Positions 10,090 to 22,918 of a stretch of DNA of 64,000 bases are shown here, in pieces. Origin of the DNA: Desulfoferrobacter suflitae (lineage in GTDB: Bacteria > Desulfobacterota > Syntrophobacteria > Syntrophobacterales > Syntrophobacteraceae); assembly GCF_022603395.1 (NCBI RefSeq), contig NZ_JAIBKA010000002.1:372001-436000 (forward strand). Reading direction: 5' to 3'. Position numbers and translations under genes: made by a program. Positions within the stretch are counted from its first letter, which is position 1. Each line of letters starts with the position of its first letter. The notes under the pieces are model-generated. The model made no database searches, had not been told where the DNA came from, and saw nothing but the letters and a program-made list of their open reading frames with translations.

Positions 10090-10349
10090 GGGGAAAACGC
10101 CACACTCACTGCAGCATCGAATGCCCGCGTCAGCCTTGCTATCACTCTTGCCGAACCTCTTCTGCAGCTCCATCCAGATGGCCGGGTACTTTTCAAAACT
10201 CTGTTCAAAACCTGTTCATTTCTGTCAGCGGTATGTGCAGCTTTTGTTGAAAAATATCGACGCAGACCGAGGGCTGCCACATCTGTTCACCCAATGAGCA
10301 CTGATTGTTCACTAGTTTTTTCTGCAATATTAGCTGGATAATAAAGTTT

Positions 10350-10378
10350 TTGACATTTGAACAGAGTATAAATATGAT
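10350..10378 (+). promoter_or_regulatory. strong sigma70-type promoter for dnaN
   Basis: TTGACA (10350-10355), exactly 17 bp, TATGAT (10373-10378). Transcription would start near 10385, which rules out the TTG at 10381 as the dnaN start and supports the ATG at 10489. Confidence 0.8.
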
Positions 10379-10488
10379 GGTTGATCTTGAAAATATATAA
10401 GAGAAACAATCAAGTAGACCAGCACCCCAATGATTTGAAATCCGTTGCCTGGAGTCAACAAATAGAGCTAACCGATCAAGAAAGAATC

Positions 10489-11601
10489 ATGATGAAAATT
10501 TCAGTTCAGACACCTTCACTGGTGAGTGCCCTGCAAAAAGTTCAAAACATTACTGAGAAGAAGAGCAATATGCCAATCCTGGCCAACTTGCTGTTGAAGG
10601 CAACCGATCAACAGGTGGTTGAAATTTCGGCCACAGATCTTGAGCTGAGCTTTTGGACTCAATTTACGGCACAGATACAAGAACCGGGATCCATCAGCGT
10701 AGCAGCACGTAAATTACTGGAAATTACTAGAGAGCTCCCGCAAGAACAGATCCTGTTGGAACTTTTGCCCAATCAGCGACTTATGGTTCTGGCAGGACGT
10801 TCCAGGTTTGAACTGGCAACGATTCCCTGGGAAGATTATCCTCACATGAATTTTTACCAGGAAATTGAATACCTGAAGTGTGATGCCAAGGTGCTAAAAA
10901 GTGCTTTAGACAAGACTTCCTATGGAATTCCGGCAGAAGAGGATCCCTTCAGTGTTGCAGGACTTTTGTGGCATCCGACCGAATCCGAACGGTTGCGCTT
11001 CGTGTCGTCCGATGGGCATCGCTTGAGTTACGTGGAAATTCCGGGTGAGCAATTCAACAAATTGCAGTTGGGGAAGGGTGTCATCATTCCGCGCAAGGGA
11101 GTCCACGAAATCCTGCGTATTTTAGAAAAGGAAAAGGAAGCTTCTTTGGGGATTTTCGAAAACTGTTTGATGTTGAAGACTGAAGACAGCCTTCTCAGTA
11201 TTCAGCTGTTAGAAGCCGAATTTCCTGAATATCAGATGATAATACCCGAGGAAAGGCCCTTTGCTTTCCAGGTGAATTGGGAAAACCTTCATTCTGCTCT
11301 AAAACGAATGGCGGTGTTGACCGACCAAAAGTGGCGCCACGTAAGGTTTATCATCCGTGAAGGAAGCTTGGAACTGGAAGCGGGAAGCCAGGACATTGGG
11401 GTAGCCAATGACCTTTTGGATATTGATTATCAAGGAGGTGATTTCACGGTGGCTTTTAATATTCGCTATGTTTTGGATACTGTTCAGGCGATGGAAAGCA
11501 GCCAGGTGCGATTTGAATGGGTTGACCAATTCCATGGCGGTGTTTTTTTGGCACCGGATGATCCTGCCTACTTTAGCCTGATTATGCCAATGGTGGTATA
11601 G
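10489..11601 (+). CDS. dnaN: DNA polymerase III beta subunit (sliding clamp)
   Basis: Ring-shaped processivity clamp for the replicative polymerase. The 371 residues from MMKISVQTPSLVSALQ match the usual length and contain the expected features of the three clamp domains: N-terminal SNMPILANLLLKA, central FSVAGLLWHP and SSDGHRLSYVEI, C-terminal YVLDTVQAME and the terminal LIMPM. A second ATG follows at 10492; the SD (AAGAAAG) is weak. The neighbours are gyrB and gyrA, as at many bacterial replication-gene clusters, but dnaA and recF are not adjacent. Confidence 0.96.
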   Translation: MMKISVQTPSLVSALQKVQNITEKKSNMPILANLLLKATDQQVVEISATDLELSFWTQFTAQIQEPGSISVAARKLLEITRELPQEQILLELLPNQRLMVLAGRSRFELATIPWEDYPHMNFYQEIEYLKCDAKVLKSALDKTSYGIPAEEDPFSVAGLLWHPTESERLRFVSSDGHRLSYVEIPGEQFNKLQLGKGVIIPRKGVHEILRILEKEKEASLGIFENCLMLKTEDSLLSIQLLEAEFPEYQMIIPEERPFAFQVNWENLHSALKRMAVLTDQKWRHVRFIIREGSLELEAGSQDIGVANDLLDIDYQGGDFTVAFNIRYVLDTVQAMESSQVRFEWVDQFHGGVFLAPDDPAYFSLIMPMVV

Positions 11602-14351
<2,750 letters not shown>

Positions 14352-14384
14352 TGATTTAAAGCAGCCCGCACAGGGAAGGATTGC

Positions 14385-16814
14385 ATGGAACTCAAAACGA
14401 TCAATATCGAAGACGAAATCAAGCTCTCATATCTTGACTACGCCATGAGTGTTATCATCGGGCGCGCCATTCCCGATGTAAGGGATGGATTGAAGCCCGT
14501 TCATCGGCGCATCCTGTATGCCATGCACGAGCTCAAAAACGATTTCAACAAACCCTACAAAAAGTCGGCGCGCATTGTTGGTGATGTCATTGGTAAGTAC
14601 CATCCCCATGGAGATTCGGCCGTCTACGACGCGCTGGTGAGAATGGCGCAAGATTTCTCGATGCGCTACCCGGTGGTTGACGGTCAGGGGAATTTTGGTT
14701 CGGTGGACGGCGACCCGCCTGCAGCCATGCGTTATACCGAGGTTCGCATGGCCCGGTTGGGGCATGAGTTCATGCGGGACATCGAAAAGGAGACGGTACT
14801 TTTTCAACCCAACTATGACAACACTCTCCTTGAACCGACGGTATTGCCGGGCCGTGTCCCGAACCTGCTGCTGAACGGTTCGGCCGGTATTGCGGTGGGA
14901 ATGGCCACCAATATTCCGCCGCACAATCTTAAAGAGCTCTGCAATGGCCTGCTGGCCCTTCTCGATGACAAGGACATCAACATCAGTGAGCTGATGAAGC
15001 ATATTCCCGGACCCGACTTCCCCACCGCCGGATTCATTTACGGGCTGGAAGGAATCAGACAGGCTTACGAGCAAGGCAGGGGCGTGATCAAAATGCGTGC
15101 CCGCGTCGAGGTGGAGGAGTTCGGTAAGAGACAGCACCTCATTGTGACCGAATTACCCTACCAGGTGAATAAAGCAAAACTTCTGGAAAGAATAGCTGAA
15201 CTGGTCAAACTGAAGAAAATCGACGGCATCACCGACATCCGCGACGAATCCGACCGCAAGGGCATGCGCATCGTGATCACTCTGCGTCAGGGGGAAGAGC
15301 CCAAGGTGATAGAAAATCATCTTTTCAAGCACACCGTTCTGGAAAGCAGCTTCGGTGTCATCATGCTGGCCGTCGTAGACAACAAGCCCCTGGTTTTAAA
15401 CCTTAAGGAAGTGCTGCAGCACTTCCTCGACTTCAGACGTGAAGTTGTCGTCAGGCGGACACAATATGAGCTCAGGCAGGCCGAAAAACGGGCCCACATC
15501 CTGGAAGGTTTGAAGCGCGCCCTCGAGCACCTGGACGAGGTCATCCAGATGATTCGTGCCGCCGTCAATCCGCAAGAAGCGAAAGCCGGACTGATCCAGC
15601 GCTTTGAGTTCAGCGACGTGCAGGCGCAGGCGATTTTGGACATGCGCCTGCAGCGGTTGACCGGTCTGGAACGGGAAAAAATCCTTGAAGAATATCAACA
15701 AATCATTAAGGAGATCGAAAGACTGAGACAGATTTTGGCCTCACCGGCTCTGGTTGATCAAGTGATCCGCGAGGAAATAAACGAACTTCGGGAACAATAC
15801 GGCGACAAGCGCAAGACGGAAATCATAGCCGAAACAGGGGAAATATGCATCGAGGACCTCATTGCTGAAGAAGAAATGGTGGTCACCATTTCACGCGCCG
15901 GATACGTGAAGCGGACGCCGCTTTCCATCTATCGCAGTCAGAGGCGGGGGGGACGCGGACGAAGCGGGATGAGCACGCGGGAGGAGGATGTAGTGGCCAT
16001 TGTGTTCACCGCCTCCACGCATGATTACCTGCTGGTTTTCACCAATCGGGGGCAGGTCTACTGGCTCAAAGTGTATGAGATTCCAGAAGTGGGGCCGGCC
16101 GCCATTGGAAAAGCCATTGTCAATTTACTTCCCCTGCAGCCGGGAGAGAAAATCCAGACCATACTGCCCGTCAAGGAATTCAAAGAAGACCATTATGCCG
16201 TCATGGCCACTAGGAACGGTATCATCAAGAAGACCGATCTGACCCAGTACGCTAACCCGCGCAGTAATGGCATCAAGGCTGTCGTGCTTGACGATGACGA
16301 CGAGCTCATTTGTGCTCGCATCACCGACGGCAACCAGCATCTTTTTCTGATGTCCAAAGCCGGCAAGTCCATCCGCATGGATGAAAAGGATTTTCGCCCC
16401 CTGGGACGGGTGACTCGAGGTGTTCGAGGAATGAATCTGGATGGCAGTGAATTGGTCGGCATGGACGTCATAGACGAAGGCAAGTCGATCCTGGTGGTTA
16501 CTGAAAAGGGCTTTGGCAAGCGCACTCCCAATGAAGCCTATCGTAGCCAGGGACGTGCCGGCAAAGGAGTGATGAATATTCGGGTGACCGAACGCAATGG
16601 CAAAGTGGTCGGCTTTCGCCAGGTGGGGGAAGAAGATGAAATCCTCATAATTACTGATCGCGGGCGGTTGATCCGTTCACCGGTGGCCCAAATAAGCAAA
16701 ATCGGACGAGTGACCCAGGGTGTCAAGCTGATCGGTCTGGACGAAGGCGAAAAGGTATCGGATCTTGCTGTGCTGCTCGAGCCCGAAGAAAATGGGGAGG
16801 ACGAGGAAGCGTGA
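14385..16814 (+). CDS. gyrA: DNA gyrase subunit A
   Basis: Cleavage-religation subunit. The 809 residues carry the active-site Tyr117 (AAMRYTE), the quinolone-resistance region [12 protein letters not shown] with Ser78 and Asp82 (the wild-type, drug-sensitive residues in E. coli alignment), and the GyrA box QRRGGRG that identifies a true gyrase rather than topoisomerase IV. An acidic tail ([21 protein letters not shown]) ends the protein. Its stop TGA overlaps the gpsA start by one base. Confidence 0.98.
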   Translation: MELKTINIEDEIKLSYLDYAMSVIIGRAIPDVRDGLKPVHRRILYAMHELKNDFNKPYKKSARIVGDVIGKYHPHGDSAVYDALVRMAQDFSMRYPVVDGQGNFGSVDGDPPAAMRYTEVRMARLGHEFMRDIEKETVLFQPNYDNTLLEPTVLPGRVPNLLLNGSAGIAVGMATNIPPHNLKELCNGLLALLDDKDINISELMKHIPGPDFPTAGFIYGLEGIRQAYEQGRGVIKMRARVEVEEFGKRQHLIVTELPYQVNKAKLLERIAELVKLKKIDGITDIRDESDRKGMRIVITLRQGEEPKVIENHLFKHTVLESSFGVIMLAVVDNKPLVLNLKEVLQHFLDFRREVVVRRTQYELRQAEKRAHILEGLKRALEHLDEVIQMIRAAVNPQEAKAGLIQRFEFSDVQAQAILDMRLQRLTGLEREKILEEYQQIIKEIERLRQILASPALVDQVIREEINELREQYGDKRKTEIIAETGEICIEDLIAEEEMVVTISRAGYVKRTPLSIYRSQRRGGRGRSGMSTREEDVVAIVFTASTHDYLLVFTNRGQVYWLKVYEIPEVGPAAIGKAIVNLLPLQPGEKIQTILPVKEFKEDHYAVMATRNGIIKKTDLTQYANPRSNGIKAVVLDDDDELICARITDGNQHLFLMSKAGKSIRMDEKDFRPLGRVTRGVRGMNLDGSELVGMDVIDEGKSILVVTEKGFGKRTPNEAYRSQGRAGKGVMNIRVTERNGKVVGFRQVGEEDEILIITDRGRLIRSPVAQISKIGRVTQGVKLIGLDEGEKVSDLAVLLEPEENGEDEEA

Positions 16815-17860
16815 TGAATGTTAGTGACTCCATCGGGGTTGTCGGAGCGGGGAGCTGGGGTACGACACTGGCGCAGGTTTTGGCCGAAAAAGGGTACCAG
16901 GTAGACCTGTGGGTGTATGAACAGGATCTGTGCGAGATCATTGCAGGGAAACGGGAAAATGCGTTTTATCTGCCCGGCTTCCCGCTGCACGAAAATATTC
17001 TGCCGCACAATGACCTGCAGCAGGTTGTGGCCGATCATGCCTTGCTGGTGATGGTGGTTCCGTCGCATGTGTACCGCAATGTAGCCAGTCAAATGCTTCC
17101 TTTTCTCAGCCAAAACACGATCATCGTGAGCGCCACCAAAGGCATCGAAAATGAGACCCTGCTCACCATGTCAGGCATCTGGCAGGAGCTTCTGCCGGCG
17201 AGCGGTTTCGCCCGGATCGCCAGTCTGGGAGGCCCGACGTTTGCGCGCGAAGTGATTCAGAAGATGCCCACGGCGATCACCGTGGCCGCCGATGATCTGG
17301 ATCTTGCCAAAACCCTGCAGAGGGTTTTTTCCACTGCTTTTTTCAGAGTCTACACCAGCTTGGACAAAACCGGGCTGGAACTCGCCGGCGCGCTCAAGAA
17401 TGTGATTGCCCTGGCGGCGGGTGCCAGCGACGGTTTGGGATTCGGCTTCAACACGCGTGCCGCGCTGATCACACGCGGGCTTGCCGAGATCTCCCGACTG
17501 GGGGTAAAGATGGGCGCCCATCCATTGACCTTTTCAGGACTTTCGGGGATCGGGGATCTGGTTTTGACCTGTACGGGTGACCTCAGCCGCAACCGCACCG
17601 TGGGAATGCAACTGGGTCAGGGGCGAACCCTCGAGGAAATCCTGGGTGAAATGAGGATGGTTGCCGAAGGCGTGAAGACCGCCAGATCCGTTCACTTTCT
17701 GGCGCAGAAGAAAGAGGTGGATATGCCCATCTCGGAGCAGGTTTACCAGGTATTGTTCGAAAATAAGAACCCTCTGCTTGCTGTGCGGGAATTGATGGAT
17801 CGCGATCTAAAACATGAACTGGAAGTCTCCTGGGAAATGATGCGGGATGCCTGCCAGTGA
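16814..17860 (+). CDS. gpsA: NAD(P)+-dependent glycerol-3-phosphate dehydrogenase GpsA
   Basis: Reduces dihydroxyacetone phosphate to sn-glycerol-3-phosphate for phospholipid synthesis. Rossmann motif GVVGAGSWGTTLAQ, substrate segments SATKGIENETL, GGPTFAREV and the active-site ELAGALKNVIALAAGASDG are present; the 348 residues are normal. The ATG at 16814 overlaps the gyrA stop (TGATG), and GAGG lies 7 nt upstream; a GTG at 16811 is the alternative. Translational coupling to gyrA is likely. Confidence 0.96.
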   Translation: MNVSDSIGVVGAGSWGTTLAQVLAEKGYQVDLWVYEQDLCEIIAGKRENAFYLPGFPLHENILPHNDLQQVVADHALLVMVVPSHVYRNVASQMLPFLSQNTIIVSATKGIENETLLTMSGIWQELLPASGFARIASLGGPTFAREVIQKMPTAITVAADDLDLAKTLQRVFSTAFFRVYTSLDKTGLELAGALKNVIALAAGASDGLGFGFNTRAALITRGLAEISRLGVKMGAHPLTFSGLSGIGDLVLTCTGDLSRNRTVGMQLGQGRTLEEILGEMRMVAEGVKTARSVHFLAQKKEVDMPISEQVYQVLFENKNPLLAVRELMDRDLKHELEVSWEMMRDACQ

Positions 17861-19283
17861 CCCGATGACCAAGGTTTCAGCCATGCAACCCGATTCGTTT
17901 AGAGACATCTATCTGCGTGTCAAGGAAAAGAAGGAAAGTTACGAGCGCTACAACTTTGAACGGCTCCAGGAGGAAGCTTTTGCCACTTTTTTTGATCTAG
18001 CCCAGGAGTACACCAGCCTGGAATATTTGTACCAGGTGTGTGTCGCCGTTCCCAAGGTCTTCTTCGATTTGGAGAGCCGCTTGTACGTTTTGAACATGAA
18101 ATCCGGTCGTCCGGAAAAAGTCTGCACAACCGATTCGGGACTGATTCCATTAAAAAATCGCGTCGATGCGTCGCTTGAGCTCAGCGAGGAGCCTTATCAA
18201 ACGGAATCCGCGTGGGTTTACCCGATTCGGGGTAACGAGGCCCTTACCCGATGGATTCCATTTCACAGCCGGGGGAGCATTCTGGGGGTCTTTGAAATAT
18301 ATCCCAAAGAGAAAGTCGACGCTCAGGAACACTTCTTCTTCGAGAAATTCACCAACCGCATCGGCTACAATTTACACCAAAAATTGCTCATCGAGCAGAA
18401 CATCAATCATATCAAGTTCATCAATCAGTTGGTGGCCGACATCGAGCACAACGTCATCTCACCCAACATGTATTACAAGTTGTTTCTCATACGCTTGAAC
18501 AGAATAATCCAGGAATACTCTCAGATTCAGCAGCAGTTGGGGGATTTGGTGCTTTTCCTGGGACGCGACCATCCGTCCCTCAAAGAGATCGGCAAGCTCC
18601 ACCGTCATCTGGTCAAGAATACCGCAAAACTGCGCGAAGAAACCAATGCTTTATCCAGGCATTATGAGCACACCAGCCTGTTTCTGGAAACGCTCATGCG
18701 GCGCGACCATTTCGAAAAGGGGACGTATGTTCTGAGGAAGCAGCCATGCAATTTTAGGACGGAAATTATTCAGCCTCTGCTGGACCGCTACATTCCCATG
18801 TTTGAGAAGAAGGGAATAGTGGTGGATAATATGTTTGAAGATGTTCCCGATGAGGAGATCACCCTGTTTGTCGACAAAGGCCTCATATCCCAGGTTTTCG
18901 ACAACTTGTTTTCCAATGCCTTGAAATACACACACCGGGTTGAAGATCAACTGGGCCATAGAATCAAGCTGGTTTCCTATAATCGGGAAATTCTGGCGAA
19001 TTTTTTTGGTGAGAATACCAGCGGTGTGCGCTTCAATTTTTTCACCACGGGCAAACCTCTTACGGAGCAGCAGGCGGCCAAGGTTTTTGAGGAGGGGTAC
19101 AGAACCTCCGGCGCTCGGCAGGAGCGGGGAGGTGGGCACGGTCTGCATTTTGTTCGCAATGTTGTGGAAATCCATGGTGGAATTGTGGGCTGTGAGCCCC
19201 AGCGCTACGGCAACGTTTTCTACTTTGTGCTGCCCCTGAAGGATGCGGCCCAGGTCAAAACCGAGCTTGATGGGTCAAAATAA
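17847..19283 (+). CDS. soluble sensor histidine kinase (GAF-like input)
   Basis: Protein of up to 478 residues with no transmembrane segment: a GAF-like region at about 45-185, a helical region with a possible phosphoacceptor His in DIEHNVISPN, and a divergent HATPase domain (NLFSNALKYT, then EGYRTSG and RGGGHGLHFVRNVVEIHGG). The H-box does not match the standard HExxN/HDL types, so the phosphorylated residue is uncertain. The start overlaps gpsA by 14 bp; ATGs at 17865 and 17883 are alternatives. No response regulator is adjacent. Confidence 0.82.
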   Translation: MPASDPMTKVSAMQPDSFRDIYLRVKEKKESYERYNFERLQEEAFATFFDLAQEYTSLEYLYQVCVAVPKVFFDLESRLYVLNMKSGRPEKVCTTDSGLIPLKNRVDASLELSEEPYQTESAWVYPIRGNEALTRWIPFHSRGSILGVFEIYPKEKVDAQEHFFFEKFTNRIGYNLHQKLLIEQNINHIKFINQLVADIEHNVISPNMYYKLFLIRLNRIIQEYSQIQQQLGDLVLFLGRDHPSLKEIGKLHRHLVKNTAKLREETNALSRHYEHTSLFLETLMRRDHFEKGTYVLRKQPCNFRTEIIQPLLDRYIPMFEKKGIVVDNMFEDVPDEEITLFVDKGLISQVFDNLFSNALKYTHRVEDQLGHRIKLVSYNREILANFFGENTSGVRFNFFTTGKPLTEQQAAKVFEEGYRTSGARQERGGGHGLHFVRNVVEIHGGIVGCEPQRYGNVFYFVLPLKDAAQVKTELDGSK

Positions 19284-19314
19284 CAAAGCCGGTTTGCACG
19301 GCCGGCTCTGTTAT
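19282..19314. terminator. bidirectional hairpin between convergent kinase and SlyD-like genes
   Basis: Stem of 11 bp with one mismatch (AACAAAGCCGG against CCGGCTCTGTT). On the minus strand it is followed by TATTTT, so it more clearly terminates the SlyD-like gene. Confidence 0.5.
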
Positions 19315-19335
19315 CCATGCGGTGTGTTGTCTCGA

Positions 19336-19812
19336 TCAGGAACAGGAACAGCCGCAACCGCAGGCGCTTGCTGCGGTCGGTTGATCGTTTACTTCGGTCA
19401 CTTCAACATCAAACGTGATGGATTTTCCCGCCAGGGGATGGTTGAGATCGAGAACCACGCTGTCCCCCTGCAAAGCTTTGACTGTGGCAGGGAACTGCCC
19501 TTGCTCGGGGGTTTGAAGGACCAGTACCTGACCCACTTCGGGACTGAAATCATCGGGAAAATCAGAGCGCTGAAAGCTTTGCTCCAGGTCGTCATTGCGC
19601 TCGCCGTAAGCTTGTGAAGGTTCCAACGTGAAGCTCTTCTTCTCGTTGGGCTGCATTCCTTCCAAAGCCTTTTCAAAGCCGGGTATCACCTGGCCGCAGC
19701 CCAATTGCACTTCCAACGGTTCGCACCCCGAACTGGAATCGAAAACCTCTCCGTTTTCATATTTTCCGGTATAGTGGACTTTAACAAACTTTCCCTTTTC
19801 CGCTTTGTTCAT
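19336..19812 (-). CDS. FKBP-type peptidyl-prolyl isomerase, SlyD-like
   Basis: Proline isomerase and chaperone of 158 residues: FKBP half-domain (FVKVHYTGKYENGEVFDSS), inserted IF-type domain (YGERNDDLEQSFQRSDFP) and closing FKBP strand (NHPLAGKSITFDVEV). The tail GCGCSCS is Cys-rich, as in metal-binding SlyD proteins, though it lacks the His-rich stretch. I chose the ATG at 19812, with AAGGAG upstream. Frequently involved in nickel handling in relatives; here that is only suggested by the tail. Confidence 0.93.
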   Translation of the reverse strand: MNKAEKGKFVKVHYTGKYENGEVFDSSSGCEPLEVQLGCGQVIPGFEKALEGMQPNEKKSFTLEPSQAYGERNDDLEQSFQRSDFPDDFSPEVGQVLVLQTPEQGQFPATVKALQGDSVVLDLNHPLAGKSITFDVEVTEVNDQPTAASACGCGCSCS

Positions 19813-20104
19813 TGTTTTCTCCTTAAAGGTAGTGAATTGTGAAACCAACGTTACCTCCGTATGATACTCATCATTGCTGGAATTCTCTTGGGAGTTCTCG
19901 ATGGAAATTTCCCGGTGAAAAACGCTAACGTTGCTTTCAGTTGTTTTAACTTAGGCGGTGAGCGGAACAAAGTCAAGGCTGCTCCATGATATCAAAGGGT
20001 TAATTCATTTGCCCGCTGCATTTTGGGCACTCTATTGTGTGGAGCTGTAGTCAGCGATGTCGCTCCGCTCACCTCATCTGTGCCGGGTCCGGCGGCCGAT
20101 CCGG

Positions 20105-21394
20105 TCAGGCGCTCCCCAGCAGCTCAAAGTTCTCCCAGAAGGAGGGGAACGACTTTCCGACAGCTTCCGCGCCCTGGATGGCAACCCCTTCTACCACAAG
20201 CCCCAGCACTGCAAATGCCATGGCAATTCGATGGTCGTCATGGGATTCAACCGGTGTTTGTGGAGGTCTGGCTTTGCCTCCTTCAATCACCAACCCATCG
20301 GGCAGTTCCCGAACCGGCACGGCAAATTTTTCCAATTCCATGGCCACCACGTGCAGACGGTCCGATTCTTTTACCCGCAGATGAGCCACATTGCGAATGT
20401 GGCTGCGTCCCTCGGCGCAGGCCGCCACCACCGCTATGGTTGGCACCATGTCGGGGATGTCGTTCATGTCCAGATCAATGGCCTGCAATGACTCGCCTCC
20501 CCTGACTCGGACGCCCCGTTCCTCCCACTCTATCGTGCAACCCATTCGCTCCAGCACTTCCAGTAATCGGCAGTCGCCTTGAGAGCTACCGGGGGAAACC
20601 GGGTAAGTGTAGACTTCACCCCGGGTGAGGGCGGCGGCCGCCCAGAAGTAGGAAGCCGAAGAACAGTCCGCTTCGACCTGATAATCCAGAGGGGGATAGT
20701 TTTGCGGTGCGGGCACGGCAATTTGTTGAGCACTTAACCACTGGTATTTCATCCCGAGCTTTTCCATCATGGTCAAGGTCAGTTGCACGTAGGGAAAAGA
20801 CGCCACGGGCTGCCGCCAGCCGATGCGCATTTCACTCTGAGCGCAGGGCGATGCAATCAGCAAGGCCGACAGAAACTGGCTGCTCTGGCTGGCATCGATC
20901 ACCACTTCACCGCCGCGCAGTCCGCGGCTTTGGATTTCTACCGGAGGAAAGCCCGGCACCCCCAAACAGCGGTATTGGATTCCCAGGGTTCCCAAAGCCT
21001 TGAGAATCGGATCGATGGGACGTTCACGCAGGCGCGCACTGCCGTCCAGCAGAAATCTACCTGAACCCGTTGCCGTCAGTCCCAGCAACAGACGCATGCT
21101 GGTTCCACTGTTACCCAGTAGGATGGGTTTTGCGGGCTCACGCCAGCGGTGTTGCGGAGGAATTACGCAAAGCGTTTCCTGCTCATCGTCCCAATTGATT
21201 TCTGCGCCCAACTGGCGTAATGCCCCGGCCGTCAGCAGTGTGTCTTCCGCTTTGAGGGGGTTTCTTATCACGCTTTTGCCGTCAGCCAGGGCCGCCATCA
21301 GCAATGCCCGGTGAGTTACCGATTTTGATCCCGGCAGCCCAATTGCACAATTCACCTTTGACACGGTGCCTATTTTTTTCACGCTTTCACTCAT
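20105..21394 (-). CDS. aroA: 3-phosphoshikimate 1-carboxyvinyltransferase (EPSP synthase)
   Basis: Joins phosphoenolpyruvate to shikimate-3-phosphate in chorismate synthesis. The 429 residues show LPGSKSVTHRALLM, LLGNSGTSMRLLLGL, the SSQFLSALLIASP segment and RVKESDRL near the C-terminus. The start overlaps the aroE stop by 8 bp, with GAGG 9 nt upstream. It is the last gene of the pheA-aroD-aroE-aroA operon. The GNSGTSMR motif has Ser where class I enzymes have the glyphosate-binding NAGTAMR residues, so glyphosate response cannot be predicted. Confidence 0.97.
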   Translation of the reverse strand: MSESVKKIGTVSKVNCAIGLPGSKSVTHRALLMAALADGKSVIRNPLKAEDTLLTAGALRQLGAEINWDDEQETLCVIPPQHRWREPAKPILLGNSGTSMRLLLGLTATGSGRFLLDGSARLRERPIDPILKALGTLGIQYRCLGVPGFPPVEIQSRGLRGGEVVIDASQSSQFLSALLIASPCAQSEMRIGWRQPVASFPYVQLTLTMMEKLGMKYQWLSAQQIAVPAPQNYPPLDYQVEADCSSASYFWAAAALTRGEVYTYPVSPGSSQGDCRLLEVLERMGCTIEWEERGVRVRGGESLQAIDLDMNDIPDMVPTIAVVAACAEGRSHIRNVAHLRVKESDRLHVVAMELEKFAVPVRELPDGLVIEGGKARPPQTPVESHDDHRIAMAFAVLGLVVEGVAIQGAEAVGKSFPSFWENFELLGSA

Positions 21395-22226
21395 GAGAAA
21401 GAGCCTCTTGCAAAGCGTTCTTCATTAGTCCTACAGCCTCTTGCGGTATGGCTCGCTCGAACCACCACTGCAATTGGGCAACTCCCTGATGCAACAGCAT
21501 GTCGAGCCCGGTTATGGTCGTACATCCAACTTTTTGAGCGGCTCGCAGGAAAGGCGTGTATAATGGCCGATAGACCGTATCCATGACCACCATGGGCGGT
21601 CTGAAAAAGGAATCGGCCACCAGCTGTACTGAATCCGATCCGGCCAGTCCAATCGAGGTGCATTGCACAACAATATCAAAAGGAAGCTGTTCTGCGACGG
21701 CGGTCAGTTCGTCCAGCGGATAAAATTGACAGTCGAATTGTTCAGCCAGTGTTCGTCCCCGCTCTATTCCTCGATTGAAAATAATGACCTCAGCCTGTTC
21801 CCGTTTCAGTCCGAAGGTTACCGCTCTGGCCACTCCCCCTGCTCCAATGACGGCGACACGCTTTGCGTTCAAAGACGTTGCCGCCCGCAGCGCCCGATTG
21901 GCACCCAGCCAGTCGGTGTTTCGGCCGATCCAGCGGTTTATCTGCCATTTCAAGGTATTAACGGCACCAATGGTTTTGGCGGTTTCATCCACTTCCTGGC
22001 TCAGACGATACGCCGTTTCTTTGTGGGGCAGAGTCACACTCAAGCCGCGCAGGCCGATGCGCGCCAAAACATCCAGCGCCTCCTCCAGATCATCCGCTTG
22101 AAATGCCAGGTAAACCGCTGCCAGCCCCATAGCGCTCATGACCGCATTCATCATGACGGGACTCAGGCTGTGTTCTACCGGATCTCCAATAACGGCGTAC
22201 AGGTCCTTTTGCACAGGTCGGATCAT
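21387..22226 (-). CDS. aroE: shikimate dehydrogenase
   Basis: NADPH-dependent reduction of 3-dehydroshikimate. From the ATG at 22226 the 279 residues begin MIRPVQKDLYAVIGDPVEHSLSP, with the shikimate-binding SLSP motif, catalytic Lys in VTLPHKETAY, the partner Asn in NTDWLGANRA and the Rossmann GAGGVARAV. Frame continues upstream but that region belongs to aroD; the chosen ATG overlaps the aroD stop by 4 bp (ATGA), typical of coupling. Confidence 0.96.
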   Translation of the reverse strand: MIRPVQKDLYAVIGDPVEHSLSPVMMNAVMSAMGLAAVYLAFQADDLEEALDVLARIGLRGLSVTLPHKETAYRLSQEVDETAKTIGAVNTLKWQINRWIGRNTDWLGANRALRAATSLNAKRVAVIGAGGVARAVTFGLKREQAEVIIFNRGIERGRTLAEQFDCQFYPLDELTAVAEQLPFDIVVQCTSIGLAGSDSVQLVADSFFRPPMVVMDTVYRPLYTPFLRAAQKVGCTTITGLDMLLHQGVAQLQWWFERAIPQEAVGLMKNALQEALSHE

Positions 22227-22915
22227 GCCAGCAGCTCCAATGCGCGGCGCAATTCTTCGATGGTCGGTTGTCCTGGAGCAGCACTGATCTGTCCCGGCAA
22301 CCGGGCGTAGGTCCATGGACTCCCAAGCAGAAGGCAGGCAAGGCGACTCCAGCGGCCCAGGGGACCCATGCAAAAGGCAATGACATCGATGGATAAATGC
22401 TTTTTGCCGAAGCCGATCATATCGAGAACCCTGATATTGTCTTGCGGCACTTGTGCCAAAGTGACCAGTTTGATGGCCCGGGCTCCTTGTGCAGCCATAT
22501 TTTCAGCCAGGCGGCCCAGAGTCGCTTGATCGGGTGTCCCGCCAAAATCGTGATGAGATATGAGGAGTCCGGCATTGCTTTTTTGAAAGTATGCGAGATG
22601 ATCGTGCGGTACATCATCTTCCAGGTCGATCCAGTCCGCCCCGTGGTCGGCCGCCTTCCACAGCAGACGCATGCGATCTTCATCCGAGCCCGCAAATAGT
22701 CCACCCTCGCGCTCGGGTCGATTGGTGACTACTACCGGGTGCCTGTCGGAAGAGCTCAACAGAGACAGCAGCTGCACGGTTTGGCGGTGTCCGCGCTGAT
22801 GGATGAAGGAATCCAGCCTCCATTCCAAAAGATCCACGCCGGGATGCTTAAAGTATTGCAGGAGCTCCTGTTCGGAGGCATTCAACAGACAACCGCAGAT
22901 GTTCAGTCTTTCCAT
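22223..22915 (-). CDS. aroD: type I 3-dehydroquinate dehydratase
   Basis: Schiff-base dehydratase that forms 3-dehydroshikimate. The 230 residues have LLEWRLDSF (substrate-binding Glu and Arg), the catalytic His in ISHHDFGGTP and the Schiff-base Lys in RAIKLVTLA. It starts 3 bp after the pheA stop codon and overlaps aroE. The C-terminal end (QPTIEELRRALELL) is complete. Confidence 0.95.
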   Translation of the reverse strand: MERLNICGCLLNASEQELLQYFKHPGVDLLEWRLDSFIHQRGHRQTVQLLSLLSSSDRHPVVVTNRPEREGGLFAGSDEDRMRLLWKAADHGADWIDLEDDVPHDHLAYFQKSNAGLLISHHDFGGTPDQATLGRLAENMAAQGARAIKLVTLAQVPQDNIRVLDMIGFGKKHLSIDVIAFCMGPLGRWSRLACLLLGSPWTYARLPGQISAAPGQPTIEELRRALELLA

Positions 22916-22918
22916 GTT

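Larger units (their letters stand above)
9770..10488. other. intergenic region between divergent fhs and dnaN
   Basis: Roughly 720 bp with no supported gene. It holds the divergent promoters described separately. I looked for clustered DnaA boxes (TTATCCACA and near matches) because dnaN often sits near oriC, and found none. Short open frames here show no family signature. Confidence 0.6.

Noticed and set aside
10381-10488. Upstream extension of dnaN from TTG 10381
   Set aside because: It begins at the predicted transcription start and lacks clamp-family similarity; the ATG at 10489 fits.
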